Shown here one piece after another: positions 32,660 to 42,810 of a stretch of 64,000 bases of DNA. Made by a program: the position numbers and the translations under genes. The stretch is from Lepidostoma basale (Eukaryota; Arthropoda; Insecta; Trichoptera; Lepidostomatidae). The notes below the pieces were generated by a model. The model had not been told where the DNA came from, did not search any database, and saw only the letters and a program-made list of their open reading frames with translations. Within the stretch, counting starts at the first letter, position 1, and each line of letters begins with the position of its first letter. The DNA lies in contig JAHDVF020000433.1 of assembly GCA_022606425.2 (NCBI GenBank), positions 429,322 through 493,321 on the forward strand, in the 5' to 3' direction.

Positions 32660-32880
32660 CATAATAAACTGTTTGATATAAAACTTTGTTTTATGTATCA
32701 CAATTGTATTTTTATTTTAAGCGACAGCTGTTTCGTCAACATATGTTGACATCATCAGGTGTTACAATAATATATCAAATGTCAAATTTATGTGATTTTT
32801 CGAACCTTTATGTACAATTGTGATACAATGTTGATACATAAAACAAAGTTTTTTAATTTAAGAGTTCATTAAAATAACTT
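32660..32880. repeat. CUGAUGA-family palindrome with one motif retained
   Basis: Outer arms AACTTTGTTTTATGTATCAC and complement. The left arm contains the motif at 32723-32758; the right arm keeps the ATTGTGATACA region but not a ribozyme core. Closely related to 47920-48180. Confidence 0.75.
32723..32758 (-). ncRNA. Hammerhead-like motif, CUGAUGA family
   Basis: Minus strand: CTGATGA, T, perfect stem II GTCAACATATGTTGAC, GAAAC, AGCT, GTC. All conserved hammerhead core bases are present apart from the extra T. ACAGCTGT is self-complementary. Stem I is weak. Confidence 0.65.
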
Positions 32881-33015
32881 GTTAATCCTGTGTTATATTA
32901 AAATTATCAATTATTTTTATCCAATATAGTAAAGGTTTTTGAACATATATTTATAGAAAATGCAAAAAAAATGGTACAGTTTATCTTTAATGTGTTATTT
33001 TTTTTAAGTTCAATA

Positions 33016-33071
33016 TTACCCATTGCCATTTTAGAGCCGCCACCCGGTGGATGATGTCAGTGACCTTTGTT
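33016..33071. repeat. 56-base exact copy of part of the LINE at 30533-30588
   Basis: TACCCATTGCCATTTTAGAG through TGACCTTTGTTT is identical at both sites, and no other part of that LINE is present here. Sequence on both sides is unrelated. Confidence 0.85.
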
Positions 33072-33889
33072 TAATACCATATTGAACCATATTGTTACTT
33101 TAAATATTTGTAAGATTTTTTTTTGCGAATATTACAGAATACAGAAGCATAATCATATTTTTTATATAAATTGTTAAGGAATAATCTTACTCGTATGTAC
33201 TCACTGTTGAATTGCGAAAGAGAATGGTTCGGGTTCCATCAGTGATAAATGTCTATTAGTGTAACTATACAGTATTTAATTTATTTTGATTTACACTTCA
33301 TGTAAAAAATAATATCCGTATTAAAGAGACAGTATAGAATAACTAAATGGCACGGTTGTGGTTGTAATAGTTATCGACTAAAAGCTAAAAGGATCTGATC
33401 ATTAGACATGAAAGCACCCGCCATTTTGTATTTTTCTATGGACTGATACGATCAACCTAGCAAATGTTAATCCCGACTCCCGACACGAGAGAATTTGTAT
33501 GCAACACATAGTTCTCGGGCTCCGTATTATGCACGCGCGCTCTTCTCTGTGAGAAAAGTGCATTTCAAAACATTTGAAACAGTCTAATCTCGCTCGTGTT
33601 TTTTCTGTATTTCAAACACAGTGTTTATTATAAAATAAAGTCAAAGGCTAACAAACCATATACAATAAGATATTATTGCATGATATGATTATTTGATAAG
33701 ACCAATGAAAGCAGTTAAATAAACCAGAAATATGTTTTCGATATTTATTGATACAAACATATTTGTATGGGATTTTGTTTAATTGTATCTAAAAGAACAT
33801 TTCATATTAACAAAAATTAAGAAATACCCACTTTACGACGAACAAGAACGAAAACTGTTTATAACCCAATCATTTTAATTTAAAAAATG
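33072..33889. other. Unassigned AT-rich DNA
   Basis: 33400-33560 is slightly GC-richer. No gene or repeat recognised. Confidence 0.3.
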
Positions 33890-34095
33890 TCTCTTAATAG
33901 AGACAAAGATGTAAATTGTTTCCTGGGAACAAAATTTGGTGGTCAAGGCGCTTACAGGACTTATTTTGTTCGCAGAAAACAATTTACATCTTCGTCTCTA
34001 TTGAGATACAATTAATCCATAAAAATGATTTACCCGCAATGGGTAAAATCCAGTATTTGTCTAGAAGTATTTGTATACATTCAAAATGTTGTAAA
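33890..34095. repeat. Fold-back family: two heads facing each other
   Basis: A plus-strand head (TCTTAATAGAGACAAAGATG, 33892) runs to 33964, then a minus-strand head (CATCTTCGTCTCTATTGAGA) closes at 34011. After it comes the unit-end sequence ACCCGCAATGGGT..ATCCAGTATTTGTC. A miniature version of the 16618-17512 arrangement. Confidence 0.75.
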
Positions 34096-34325
34096 AAAAT
34101 GTCTTCTCAATTTAAAAAAGATAAACAAAACGAAGTGGATTAATCTTATGTTACAAAACATTTTCAAATATAAATAACTATAACACAAAATGAAAGCAAA
34201 TATAGAAGTGGAGAAGTTATAAACAATTGTATTTTTTATTGTTTCGGCATTCACTTTGTGGTAGGACATGATTAAATTGTAAATAAAACACTTGTTTTTT
34301 ACCACTTGAGTATTATATTTTACAC

Positions 34326-34362
34326 GACTAGTTTCGGAAGCTACAGATGCTTCCATCTACAG
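34326..34362 (-). ncRNA. Hammerhead-like motif, CUGUAGA family
   Basis: Minus strand: CTGTAGA, T, perfect stem II GGAAGC..GCTTCC, GAAAC, TA, GTC. Flanks give a 7-bp stem I with one mismatch (TTTAAAC/GTGTAAA). The A6 position of the core is U, which in known hammerheads is expected to be harmful. ACTAGT is self-complementary. Confidence 0.5.
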
Positions 34363-34395
34363 GTTTAAATATTAACAAAAAGTTTATATTTAAAC

Positions 34396-34432
34396 CTTTA
34401 GATGGAAGCATCTGTAGCTTCCGAAACTAGTC
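34396..34432 (+). ncRNA. Hammerhead-like motif, CUUUAGA variant
   Basis: CTTTAGA, T, the same perfect stem II GGAAGC..GCTTCC, GAAAC, TA, GTC, with the same stem I. It differs from its minus-strand partner at the G5 position. Confidence 0.45.
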
Positions 34433-34495
34433 GTGTAAAATATAATACTCAAATGGTGAAAAACAAGTGTTTTATTTACAATTTAACAATTGTAT

Positions 34496-35589
34496 TTCTT
34501 TGTTTATAAACCCCGGAAAACCTGAACTAGTCTGAATTTTAAAAAAACTTGAATGTACACATTCGTTGGCAGATCCAGGACAACTTGGCGAGATGGCGTT
34601 TCCTTTAAAGCAGTACAACGCTTTGCATTTGTAGCATAGAGCAACTAGCTTGCCTGTGACATGCACGGAGGAGGTTTTGGTTTTCGAATATTCGGCAGTG
34701 CGGTCCAGCTGGCGGACTTCTGTGCGGAAGATAAATGACCGAGCGACACAACAAAGAACTATCCGTATTTAAATTAAATTAACGAATAAACATGTTATTT
34801 ATTTTAAACGTAATGTTTGCATTATAAACTTTATTTTACACGTAATCATTGTCACGAATGTCGCGTTCAAATTATATCGTGTTGGCTTATTCCGAAAAAT
34901 AAAAATCATGCAATTTTGCTAATAGGATTATTTTTATGCGATTTAAGGATACTATTGCCACGTCCCACGAGTATTTATAATATTCTCTCAAATAATCGAA
35001 ACTGCTTAATATATGACTCGGGTAATTTTCATGAGTGCTCCAACGTTTAATTGATACATTTATCTCACTAAACGTCGTTATTAATTACCGGTACCCAGGA
35101 TGGAGGGAGAATCATTTTCCAATTGAATATTAAGTCTGGGATTTCATATTCAGATCTCGGTGCGCGATACCACTCATGGGAGCATTTTGATGGAATGTAA
35201 CAGTGAGGTATTCGATTTGATTCTGGCCTTAGGAATACAGCATGCTTGTGTGTGCCGTATGGGATCGTAAAGCAGTTTTAAAATTCGTTATTATATTTTA
35301 TCATTGATTTCGGTTTATTTTTCCTTCTTCATTCACTTATTCAATTATTGTTTAATTATACTTTCGATATTTCACAAAATAAATGGTCAGATAAGTCAAA
35401 ATGATTGCAAATGGTAAAAAAAAATCCATCAATCTTCGATTTATTCAATATTGCGGAGTAAAATATTGATGATGGTTTTAAAAAGAAAATCAAAATGCCA
35501 GTGAGCTGCCAAAACCGGTCGAAATAATAAAAATAATAATATGTGAAAATAAACTATACATTTGTTTTTAAGATATTCTTAAACTTTCG
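34496..35589. other. Unassigned DNA
   Basis: 34500-34740 and 35090-35280 are GC-richer and single-copy. 35490-35520 is a decayed motif (GCCAGTGAGCTGCC, AAAACCGGTC) related to 31166-31197. No coding sequence recognised. Confidence 0.3.
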
Positions 35590-36030
35590 TATGAAGCACT
35601 TAGTTTGTGATTTGACCTATGGATGCGAGACATGGACGTTAACTAAAGAAGCAATGCATAAAATCAAAGTTGCACAACGGGCCATGGAACGATCCATGTT
35701 GGGTTTGTCGCTTAGAGACCATATACCCAACGTGGATATTAGAAGACGCACCAGGGTCACCGATGTAAGGATACGCATTGCGAGGATGTAATGGCAGTGG
35801 GCTGGTCATGTGTGTCAACGGAATGATGGAAGATGGAGCCAGAGGGTTACTGAATGGAGGCCAAGGTTGGGCCGGAGAAGTGTCGAGAGACAGCCAATCA
35901 GGTGGAGCGATGATATTGTGCGGACGGCGGAAGGATCTGGAGAACACTGGCGAGAGACCGAGAAAGATGGCGTGGGAATGGAGAGGCTTACGTCCAGCAG
36001 TGGATAGAGACAAGCTGACGAAGATATAAT
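35590..36030 (+). pseudogene. LINE polyprotein C-terminal remnant, well preserved
   Basis: Plus strand 35590-35791 reads LTYGCETWTLTKEAMHKIKV, QRAMERSMLGLSLRDHIPNV and TRVTDVRIRIARM, then a stop. Another frame continues WQWAGHVCQRNDGRWSQRVT and RQPIRWSDDIVRTAEGSGEH, ending at LTSSSG or, in a shifted frame, LRPAVDRDKLTKI. Only one stop and about one frameshift break it, so it is younger than most LINE remnants here. Same lineage as 30285-30715 and 63330-63600. Confidence 0.8.
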
Positions 36031-36166
36031 TAAACTAAAAAAATTAAAAGCGTGACCAGCAACAATTATATAGTTTATTCCAAATGTCAATCTGTCAATA
36101 TGAACTGTTAAAATTTATAGAACTGTTATGATATTACCATTTTTTTATTCACTTTTTGAGTGTCAC

Positions 36167-36200
36167 GACAGCTGTTTTGTCAGCATGTTGACATCATCAG
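36167..36200 (-). ncRNA. Hammerhead-like motif, CUGAUGA family, damaged
   Basis: Minus strand: CTGATGA, T, stem II GTCAACATGCTGAC (GTCA/TGAC), AAAAC in place of GAAAC, AGCT, GTC. Loss of G12 predicts inactivity. It stands alone without a palindromic partner. Confidence 0.45.
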
Positions 36201-36205
36201 GAATT

Positions 36206-37104
36206 ACAAACAACTGATATGAAAAATAAAAATTGTGATATCAAAACAGTGTTTAAAACTTCAAGATTTAATAATCTCATTATTATCTTGTTAATTCTCT
36301 TTTGTAAGAACATTGATGTAAAACTCAATCTCAAATAAAACATATCAAATTAACGTCTACAAATTTAACTTTTTTTTTCCATGAGTGGTATTTTTTGCCC
36401 CATCGCAAAACGTGAATCTTACAGAAGGAAATTTTCCATTGAAAACCGAAACATATCACTTATCAAAACTCCCAGAAAACCGAATATTTTATACGATTTT
36501 TGAAATGTCATAAAATTGTGTTCTGTTTAAGAACTTTTATGTGTATTTCTCTGTATGCCCTTATATCCAGTCGGGACCAGAGTGGTCCTGCTTAGTTGTA
36601 GAGTAATTAGGTACTTAGTTCGGCCCTACAAATGCACACCGCAAATGGAAATCGGCCCATTCCATGCAGAGACCTCTCCGGCCCTTTTATTGGCGGTTCC
36701 CTCCGGCCGTAAACCTCCCTCAAGTCATCAGGTCGGTAATGAAAACATCCCCAGACCATTCTTTGCGGAGACCCCTTTTCCAAATTCCTTACCCTTAATT
36801 CTGGCTTCACCTCCCCCCCTGCCCCACTCCCGCCGGGGCCGGCATACATTTCTGAGCTATTTCACAGCAAGGAGTGCTCGTATGCGGTGATGAGTGTTCA
36901 AAATTAAACTTCGAAATTCGCTACTTTAAGGGATTAATGTTTTTAGTTTCAGCCCAATTTTAACTCTTTGACAAAATCGTTTATTTTTCCAATGAGTTGT
37001 ATCTTTTGTGTCATTATAAATATTTTAATACTGGTCATCAAATAGAAATACATCCACTGAACCAAATATGGTATACATGCAATTAGGCGTTGCATCATAA
37101 GTAA
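36206..37104. other. Unassigned DNA with GC-rich island (36550-36890)
   Basis: The island is single-copy and has a 111-codon plus frame (36555-36890) and an 80-codon minus frame, neither with a known domain. The rest is AT-rich. Confidence 0.35.
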
Positions 37105-37335
37105 ATTTAAAAAATGATCAATGAGAATGTTTGGATATATGGAACGAATGGACAACATAAGAATTGTTAAAATGTTGTATACAAGCAGTGTGAGTGGAAA
37201 GAAAAGTTGTGGGAAGACCAAGGAAAGCATGGCGCGACCAGATTTATCGAATACTTAAAGGCCAAATTCTAAGTCGAAAAAATTGGGAAGCGTGGATGCT
37301 ACAACAAATGAATGTAGAGGAAGCTCGAGAAATAC
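37105..37335 (+). pseudogene. RTE-like LINE C-terminal remnant
   Basis: Pieces read MRMFGYMERMDN, VGRPRKAWRDQIYRILKGQI, SRKNWEAWMLQQMNVEEARE. It matches LRWFGHMERM ... GRPRKTWHDQI ... ACMTRCMNVEEARE of the main lineage, cut off before the 3' tail by a UUGAUAA-family repeat. Confidence 0.7.
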
Positions 37336-37379
37336 ATTTTTTGCCTCTCTTAGGCATTATCATATGTGGTATACATGTT

Positions 37380-37700
37380 ACGCCTTTCTTATACATTATC
37401 AAACATTTGGTAATGCTTTAGATAGGCGAAAAATGTCATTTCTATAAAATTTTATAACTTTTATAGATTACAAACGTTGTCATTTATTTTACTTTATAGT
37501 CTTTTTAGCAACGCACAGGGAAACATTTTGGAAATATTTAAAATAAATTCGAATGCAAACGTCTTTTTCTAGAAGTTTTCACATATTTCAAAATATGGGA
37601 ATGACATGTTTCGTCTTTCTCAGGCATTATCAAATATTTTTTTAAGATATTATAATATTATGATCATAAAAATAACTTAAAGCTTTCGATTTAATTATTT
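37380..37700. repeat. Two UUGAUAA-family repeats
   Basis: A plus copy (motif 37407-37437, with UUGGUAA and GAAAA) is followed by a minus copy (motif 37603-37633). Both carry the TCTAGAAG/ACGT family tail. Confidence 0.65.
37603..37633 (-). ncRNA. Hammerhead-like motif, UUGAUAA family
   Basis: Minus strand: TTGATAA, T, stem II GCCT..AGAC (one mismatch), GAAAC, AT, GTC. Confidence 0.5.
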
Positions 37701-38264
37701 GATATGGAGTTTTACGTAATTGTTCGTGAAACCACAAAAAAAGAAAAAATATATAATTTTATAGTTTGCGTTTTTATGTTGATTTAAAAAAATGCTTGTC
37801 GTAAAAAGTGGCGTTGAATTTTCTTCTTCATCAGCAATGTTGTGATTTAGTAACCGATGAGTGTGCCAATATTCTGCGGGGCGTAATACGGCGGGGGCGT
37901 AATATGGGGCCAGCTCCTGCTCTCCTCCTCCCGGGAAGAGTATTCAAATCACGTGAACTAAAATTGTAAGCGGCCTGATTAAGCCTACCCGGGAGGCCTA
38001 GAATGCGGCTAATAGAAACCGAGTTATTCCCGACATTTTATTCACTCAAACGAGAGGTTCTTCTATAAGTTTGCTTGCATAAACGATTCAGGATACGATA
38101 TAAGCCGGCAAGTCACATAACATGTTGAATCTTCGGTGGTGAATACTGCACCAAAATTCGATATCTGAAACGTATCGTAGAAATCGTATTTTGATTATAA
38201 AAATTGGCGCTAAGCCTTTTTCAGTTTTTCTAATAAATTCATAAGTTTTCTGATAATTTTTTAT
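37701..38264. other. Unassigned DNA with GC-rich island (37860-38060)
   Basis: The island is single-copy in the window and without coding motif. It includes TTCAAATCACGTGAAC and CCCGGGAGGCC. Confidence 0.35.
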
Positions 38265-38760
38265 GTATATAAGTGAAGCTTGGAGTTAGCAGAAGAATAA
38301 TAAATGTCATAGTAATGAGTAGACATATAATAGTATTTCTTACACCAACTCCTATGGCAGCCTAGATTTCTTACCATACAACGCAATTTTTAAAACTAAT
38401 TTCCGATAATAATCATAACACACTATACACCTTCCTAATATGGCTTTTATGGAGACTCCTTCCTTATTTCTTGTTTTATAAATTATAAATTATTTAAGCA
38501 GTAAGTGGCACGTAAAACAATAATGATTAAGAAGTGTAAAGGGCTAAGAATATTTGCACAAAAAGAACGAATAGACAAGGGAATAATGGTTTAAAAGATA
38601 TATACAAGTTATGCGAATTGTTCGAAGTCAGAAGAATCGACGAGCATGCGTATTACGTTGTGTAAATGTAGAAGAGGTGCCAGAGCTATGTCACAATTGA
38701 ACAGTGTGACCGTCTATTCTCTCTGCCCACCCCTGCAAGGAAATGGTTGGTTAATTAATT
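38265..38760 (+). pseudogene. RTE-like LINE remnant, internally disrupted
   Basis: 5' landmark AAGTGAAGCTTGGAGTTAGC matches the GSEAWN region. 3' landmarks SQKNRRACVLRCVNVEE and the tail CTATTCTCTCTGCCCACCCC are clear. 38320-38550 between them is not recognisable LINE sequence. Confidence 0.6.
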
Positions 38761-39286
38761 CAAAAAGTCCTTAAATACCCGCAGCTCCGTATTTACACGC
38801 GCAATAATAAATGCCAAGCAAGTATCGTCACTGAAAACATGTAATAAAGTAAATATAGTGTGAATAAATCAAAATTGTATTACAACGATATGTTTCCAAT
38901 GTTATGAAATATCATAGCTAACTAACTAACTAACTCACATAATGCCATCTCCCCGAAGGAGTAGGCAGACAGAATGGACCTCCACACTGTTCTCTCCTGA
39001 CTTACTTCCCTTGATTCCTCTACATTCATACATCTTGTCATGCACGCACGTCGATATGTCCGACTCACGTGACCTAGATTAAATATTTGATTCATTTGAT
39101 CGTGCCACGTTTCCTCGGCCATCCTCTATTTCTAAATCCATTCACGTCGTTTACATATACCTTTTTCACCATTCTGTCTTCACTCATTCTTTTCATGGTG
39201 TCCAAACCATCTTAACGACCCTTTCGTTATTTTGTTCATAACACTTTCATTAGCACCGCATTCACTTCTTATATTTGCATTTGACA

Positions 39287-40169
39287 ACACAACAACAACA
39301 ACAACAAACCATCACGCCGTTTCCCCGCAGGGGTAGGCAGAGAGAATGGACCGCCACACTACTCTATACTGACAAACCTCTCTAGCATCCTCCACATTCA
39401 TACAACGAGTCATACACGCACGTCGATTCCTCCGACTTCTAACATGACCAATCTTTAAAATTTGATTAATTTGGTCATGCCATGTTTTCCTCGGTCTGCC
39501 TCGACTTCGTACCCCATTTACATCATTAACGTATACTTTCTTAACCATTCTTTCTCCATCCATGCGTTCCATATGTCCGAACCAACGCAGCGATCCTTTC
39601 ATAATTTTGTTCATAATACCTTCTTCCGCTCTACATTCCTTTCTTATATCAGCATTTGAGATTCTGTCGTATATCGTTCTACCACACATACGTCTTAGGG
39701 ACCTCATCTCTACCGCATTTATTCTACTCTCATCCTTCTTTTGCCAGTTCCATGCTTCGCTTCCATACATTAAGGTTGGGACCAGAACTCCATTGTGAAC
39801 GGCCGTTTTCGCTTTCATTGATAAATTCTTGTTTCCAATAACTATTTTTAAAGCTTCATTCACTTTGTTACCCGCACCAACCCTTCTTTCAACGTCACTA
39901 TCCGTTCGGGCATCTGCTGTGAACATGCTACCTAAATACACAAATTCCCTCACCTGTTCCAAGTTCTCTTCGTTCACACTTATATTACAAACTGTCATTT
40001 GCTCTTCCCTTTCGAAAACCATTTCATTTGACTTGCATACCTCATTCATTCTCGACACCAAGACTTGTAATTCGTCCGCACTATCCGCAACGAGAACGGC
40101 ATCGTCCGCGTAAAGCAGACAGTTTACAGACAGATCACTCATCTTAGCACCAGCATTTATACCTTTAAG
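39287..40169 (-). mobile_element. Young RTE-like LINE copy with 13-bp target duplication
   Basis: Flanked by TTTGCATTTGACA at 39274-39286 and 40170-40182, perfect over 13 bases. The minus-strand 3' end is a (TTG)n tail seen as ACAACAACA at 39287-39306. 5' truncation falls just upstream of the YADD box. Perfect duplication and an almost uninterrupted frame mark it as the youngest LINE insertion in the window. Confidence 0.92.
39312..40142 (-). CDS. RTE-like LINE reverse transcriptase, C-terminal third (truncated)
   Basis: A 276-residue open frame, the best copy of the family here. It starts in the palm with LLYADDAVLVADSADELQVL (YADD at residues 11-14), continues through VREFVYLGSMFTADARTDSD (~64-83) and AVHNGVLVPTLMYGSEAWNW (~113-132), then INAVEMRSLRRMCGRTIYDR, LRWFGHMERMDGERMVKKVY, GRPRKTWHDQINQILKIGHV and the terminus SAYPCGETA. 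About 14 residues after NEMV, seen as MNVNKSKV in the 9536 copy, are deleted. Fingers, N-terminal RT blocks and endonuclease are absent, so the product would be inactive. ATG at 40142 is internal to the original protein, not a true start. Confidence 0.88.
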   Translation of the reverse strand: MSDLSVNCLLYADDAVLVADSADELQVLVSRMNEVCKSNEMVFEREEQMTVCNISVNEENLEQVREFVYLGSMFTADARTDSDVERRVGAGNKVNEALKIVIGNKNLSMKAKTAVHNGVLVPTLMYGSEAWNWQKKDESRINAVEMRSLRRMCGRTIYDRISNADIRKECRAEEGIMNKIMKGSLRWFGHMERMDGERMVKKVYVNDVNGVRSRGRPRKTWHDQINQILKIGHVRSRRNRRACMTRCMNVEDAREVCQYRVVWRSILSAYPCGETA

Positions 40170-40330
40170 TTTGCATTTGACACTCTATCATATACAGATT
40201 TAGCACACATTCGTTTTAGAGATCTCATTTCTACTGCATTTATTCTACTTTTACCCTTCTTTTGCCAGTTCCATGCTTCACTTCTCTACATAAGGGTTGG
40301 CACAAGAACACCATTGTGCACTGCCGCAAG

Positions 40331-41310
40331 AAATAAGTTCTAAAATGAATTTTTATTCTAGTGGAGAATACTACCGGAGAGAACCGTCGATCCATTTAAC
40401 CACTTTTCTCTCAGGGCTTTACTTTTAACTTATACCTGTATGTCAATTTTAATAGTGTCATATGTACAACAACAAACCATCACGCCATTTCCTAGGGGTA
40501 GGCAGAGAGAGTGGACATTTAAAGCGCACTGTGAAACGTAAGATGTTATATCCATAAAATATAAGAAAACTTCGAGAAAACAGACGATTTCATTTGAATT
40601 TATTAATTATTCGGTTTTAAAGCAATGAATCAAATATGATACATATTTGCATCATGTTATGAAGACCCGTGTTATAATTGTTTAGCTAATGATGTTATAA
40701 AAGTATCCATGATTTTGTTAAAGCAATTTATATTCCAATTTCTAACATAGGGATTTCTGAAATCCCCAATAAATATGAAATTAAAAGTGAACTTTTATCG
40801 GTCTCTTGTTTCCTGGGCGAATAGTTCCATGATTGGAAACATCAAATATTACAAAGTTGATGCATAAATAAAGTCCATGAATATACGATGTGGCGTGATT
40901 CATTTCGGTAACCTGTTCTTGTGGAGAGGGATGTTGTCCCATTCGTTCGCCAGTTCCTTCCCAGGAAAATATTTTGTAGAACCCTTTGTAGTCCCCGCCA
41001 CGTGAATAGTTTCCTATATGTCAATACAAGAAGCTTGTACAATGCAAAGATGTTCAATAACTTTGGCGCGGAGTCGGGCCATAGTTGAAAAGAATATTTA
41101 TTGAGTGCTAAAATAGTGGTTGGTTTTATTATGGAACAAATGTACAAAGGGAACGATTTTAGAATTTAAGAAAACCAGTTCACTTATTTATAGCTCAGAA
41201 GAACGTATATATTTTATACACATTAATTTAATTTTAAATTATTAATATTTAATTTAATAATGAAAAAATACTGTTATTAAATATTTCAATTTGAAACACT
41301 GTTATTACAC
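40331..41310. other. Unassigned DNA with a short LINE tail
   Basis: 40468-40522 is a minus-strand RTE-like 3' tail (CAACAACAAACCATCACGCC). 40560-40620 carries the UUGAUAA-family tail (AACTTCGAGAAAACAGACGA). 40890-41100 is GC-richer, single-copy and without a recognised domain. Confidence 0.4.
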
Positions 41311-41395
41311 TGTCACGACAGCTGTTTCGCCAACAATGTAGAAGTGTCATAGTATTTCAGTCAAAACAATGGATTATCAATTAAATACTTTATTG
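41311..41395 (-). repeat. CUGAUGA-family remnant
   Basis: Minus strand keeps TTGGCGAAACAGCTGTC (41333-41317) but the CUGAUGA core is lost. 41345-41380 has the family tail GTGTCATAGTATTTCAGTCA and AACAATGG. Confidence 0.5.
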
Positions 41396-41529
41396 TTAAT
41401 TGATTGGGTGATATTATAAAATTTTCAATTTTCTAATAATTTATCTATCTTCAAAATGATTTTAATAAACATTAAAATAAAACAAGAGTGATAATTTGTT
41501 TTTTTTCGTATGAGGCATTCACTTTGTGG

Positions 41530-41755
41530 TAAGACATTTAAATTTTTTTTATTATTATTTGTATTTAAAATAAAATAAAATAAAAAACACTGCACTTCGT
41601 TTTTCACCACAATGCGGTTATTTTAATTGCCTAATTAGATCGATAGATAGATAATCTGGCAATTAAAATAACCACATAGTTGTGAAAAACAAAGTGCAGT
41701 GTTTTTATTTTATTTTATTTTAAATACAAATAATAATAAAAATTTGTGATAATTT
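41530..41755. repeat. Near-perfect palindrome without a recognised ribozyme core
   Basis: Arms of about 95 bases (TATTATTATTTGTATTTAAA, then AACACTGCACTTCGTTTTTC and complement) around a CTAATTAGATCGATAGATAG centre. Outer sequence TCACTTTGTGGTAAGACAT recurs at 34250-34270, tying it to the 34240-34495 family. No CUGANGA/GAAAC pair is seen. Confidence 0.8.
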
Positions 41756-42564
41756 GAATACCTTCAGTGACGCATTTATTTTTAAAAGATTTATTTAAAA
41801 CGGCAAACTTAAAAAATGAACATAAATCTTCTACCAGAAACATCCTTAAACTACAAATTTGCACTCTGTATATATTATATTTGTACCAAGTTGTTTACGA
41901 ACGTACCAAGTTCATTATTCGATATTTCGTTAAGCGCTCCGAAACAATGATGTCTGCCGCTAGAAGCCATCTATCTTAATGATTTGACACAAGAAAGGCT
42001 TCACGTTTAGGAACCTCATTTTGCGGAAAACACAATTTCAAGCCCCGTTTTTCCGCCATTATCGCCATATCTTCTTCCTGGCAACACTGTATCGTGCCTT
42101 CCCGCCACTTTTATTCCCGCGCTTATCGGTGAGCCCCACCCCGCGCGCGTTCCATTTGACATTTAAATTCAAATTGGAGCACTTTTTCCCGCGGCCCAGT
42201 TTATTAAATTTACCGAGTCGTGGTGCCGTTTCCCGCCAAGGACGAGATTTCTGGAAGAAAGGATTGTAGGTCTCTCCCGAACTCTGGTAATGACATTCCA
42301 CTGAGCGCGTTTCGTTATTCATCGGCACTTAGGAGATTTGGCAACAAATGTTTGGGAGTCAAACAAGGCAGGAATTTAAAGTTTTGTATGAAAACTCCAG
42401 GCAGTGCTAGATCCAGGATACTAAACAATACATATTTGGTAATGTATTACACAATATTCAACATCTGATATCCAAACACTGCAAAATCGTTTCATGATTT
42501 GTAAAAACATTAGTAATTAATTGATGTTTTCTTTGAAAATAATAATAATAATAATAGATATCAA
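41756..42564. other. Unassigned DNA with GC-rich island (42000-42350)
   Basis: The island is single-copy here, has frames of 82-89 codons on both strands with no known domain, and contains CCGCGCGCGTTCC and TTTCCCGCC words. AT-rich flanks. Confidence 0.35.
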
Positions 42565-42810
42565 TCATGAAACGCATGAATGAAGAAATAATGGTTAAGA
42601 AAATTCACGTAAATGATGTGAATGAAGTCGAGGAAGACCGATGGCATGAACTGACCAAATTAATCAAATTTTAAAGGTCGGCTATGTTAGAAATCGGAAA
42701 AAGGGACGTGCGTGTATTATTCGCTGTAAGAATGTGGAAGAAAGTAGAGAGGTGTATTAGAGATGGGTCATTCTCTCTCCCTACTCTTCAGAAGAAACAA
42801 TGCGATGTTT
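42565..42810 (+). pseudogene. RTE-like LINE C-terminal remnant
   Basis: Pieces read MNEEIMVKKIHVNDVNEV, then GRPMA.TDQINQILK and VGYVRNRKKGRACI, ending near the TCATTCTCTCTCCCTACTC tail. Several frameshifts. Confidence 0.65.

Larger units (their letters stand above)
34240..34495. repeat. Near-perfect palindrome with two hammerhead-like motifs
   Basis: Arms of about 100 bases (GTAAATAAAACACTTGTTTT and complement) pair almost perfectly around the central AATATTAACAAAAAGTTTATATT region. It carries outward-reading motifs at 34326-34362 (minus) and 34396-34432 (plus). Confidence 0.85.
38935..40330 (-). mobile_element. Older RTE-like LINE copy, split by a younger one
   Basis: Two parts, 38935-39273/86 and 40170/83-40330, are consecutive in the family consensus. 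The minus-strand right part reads VHNGVLVPTLM.R then NAVEMRSLKRMC.SVYDRVSNA; the left part continues from the CKYKK/ECGANESVMN region to the tail. Frameshifts and stops are present. The interruption is the 883-base LINE at 39287-40169. Confidence 0.85.

Noticed and set aside
36555..36890. 111-codon plus-strand frame
   Set aside because: GC-rich, low-complexity P/S/R composition with an equally open antisense frame; no recognisable domain.
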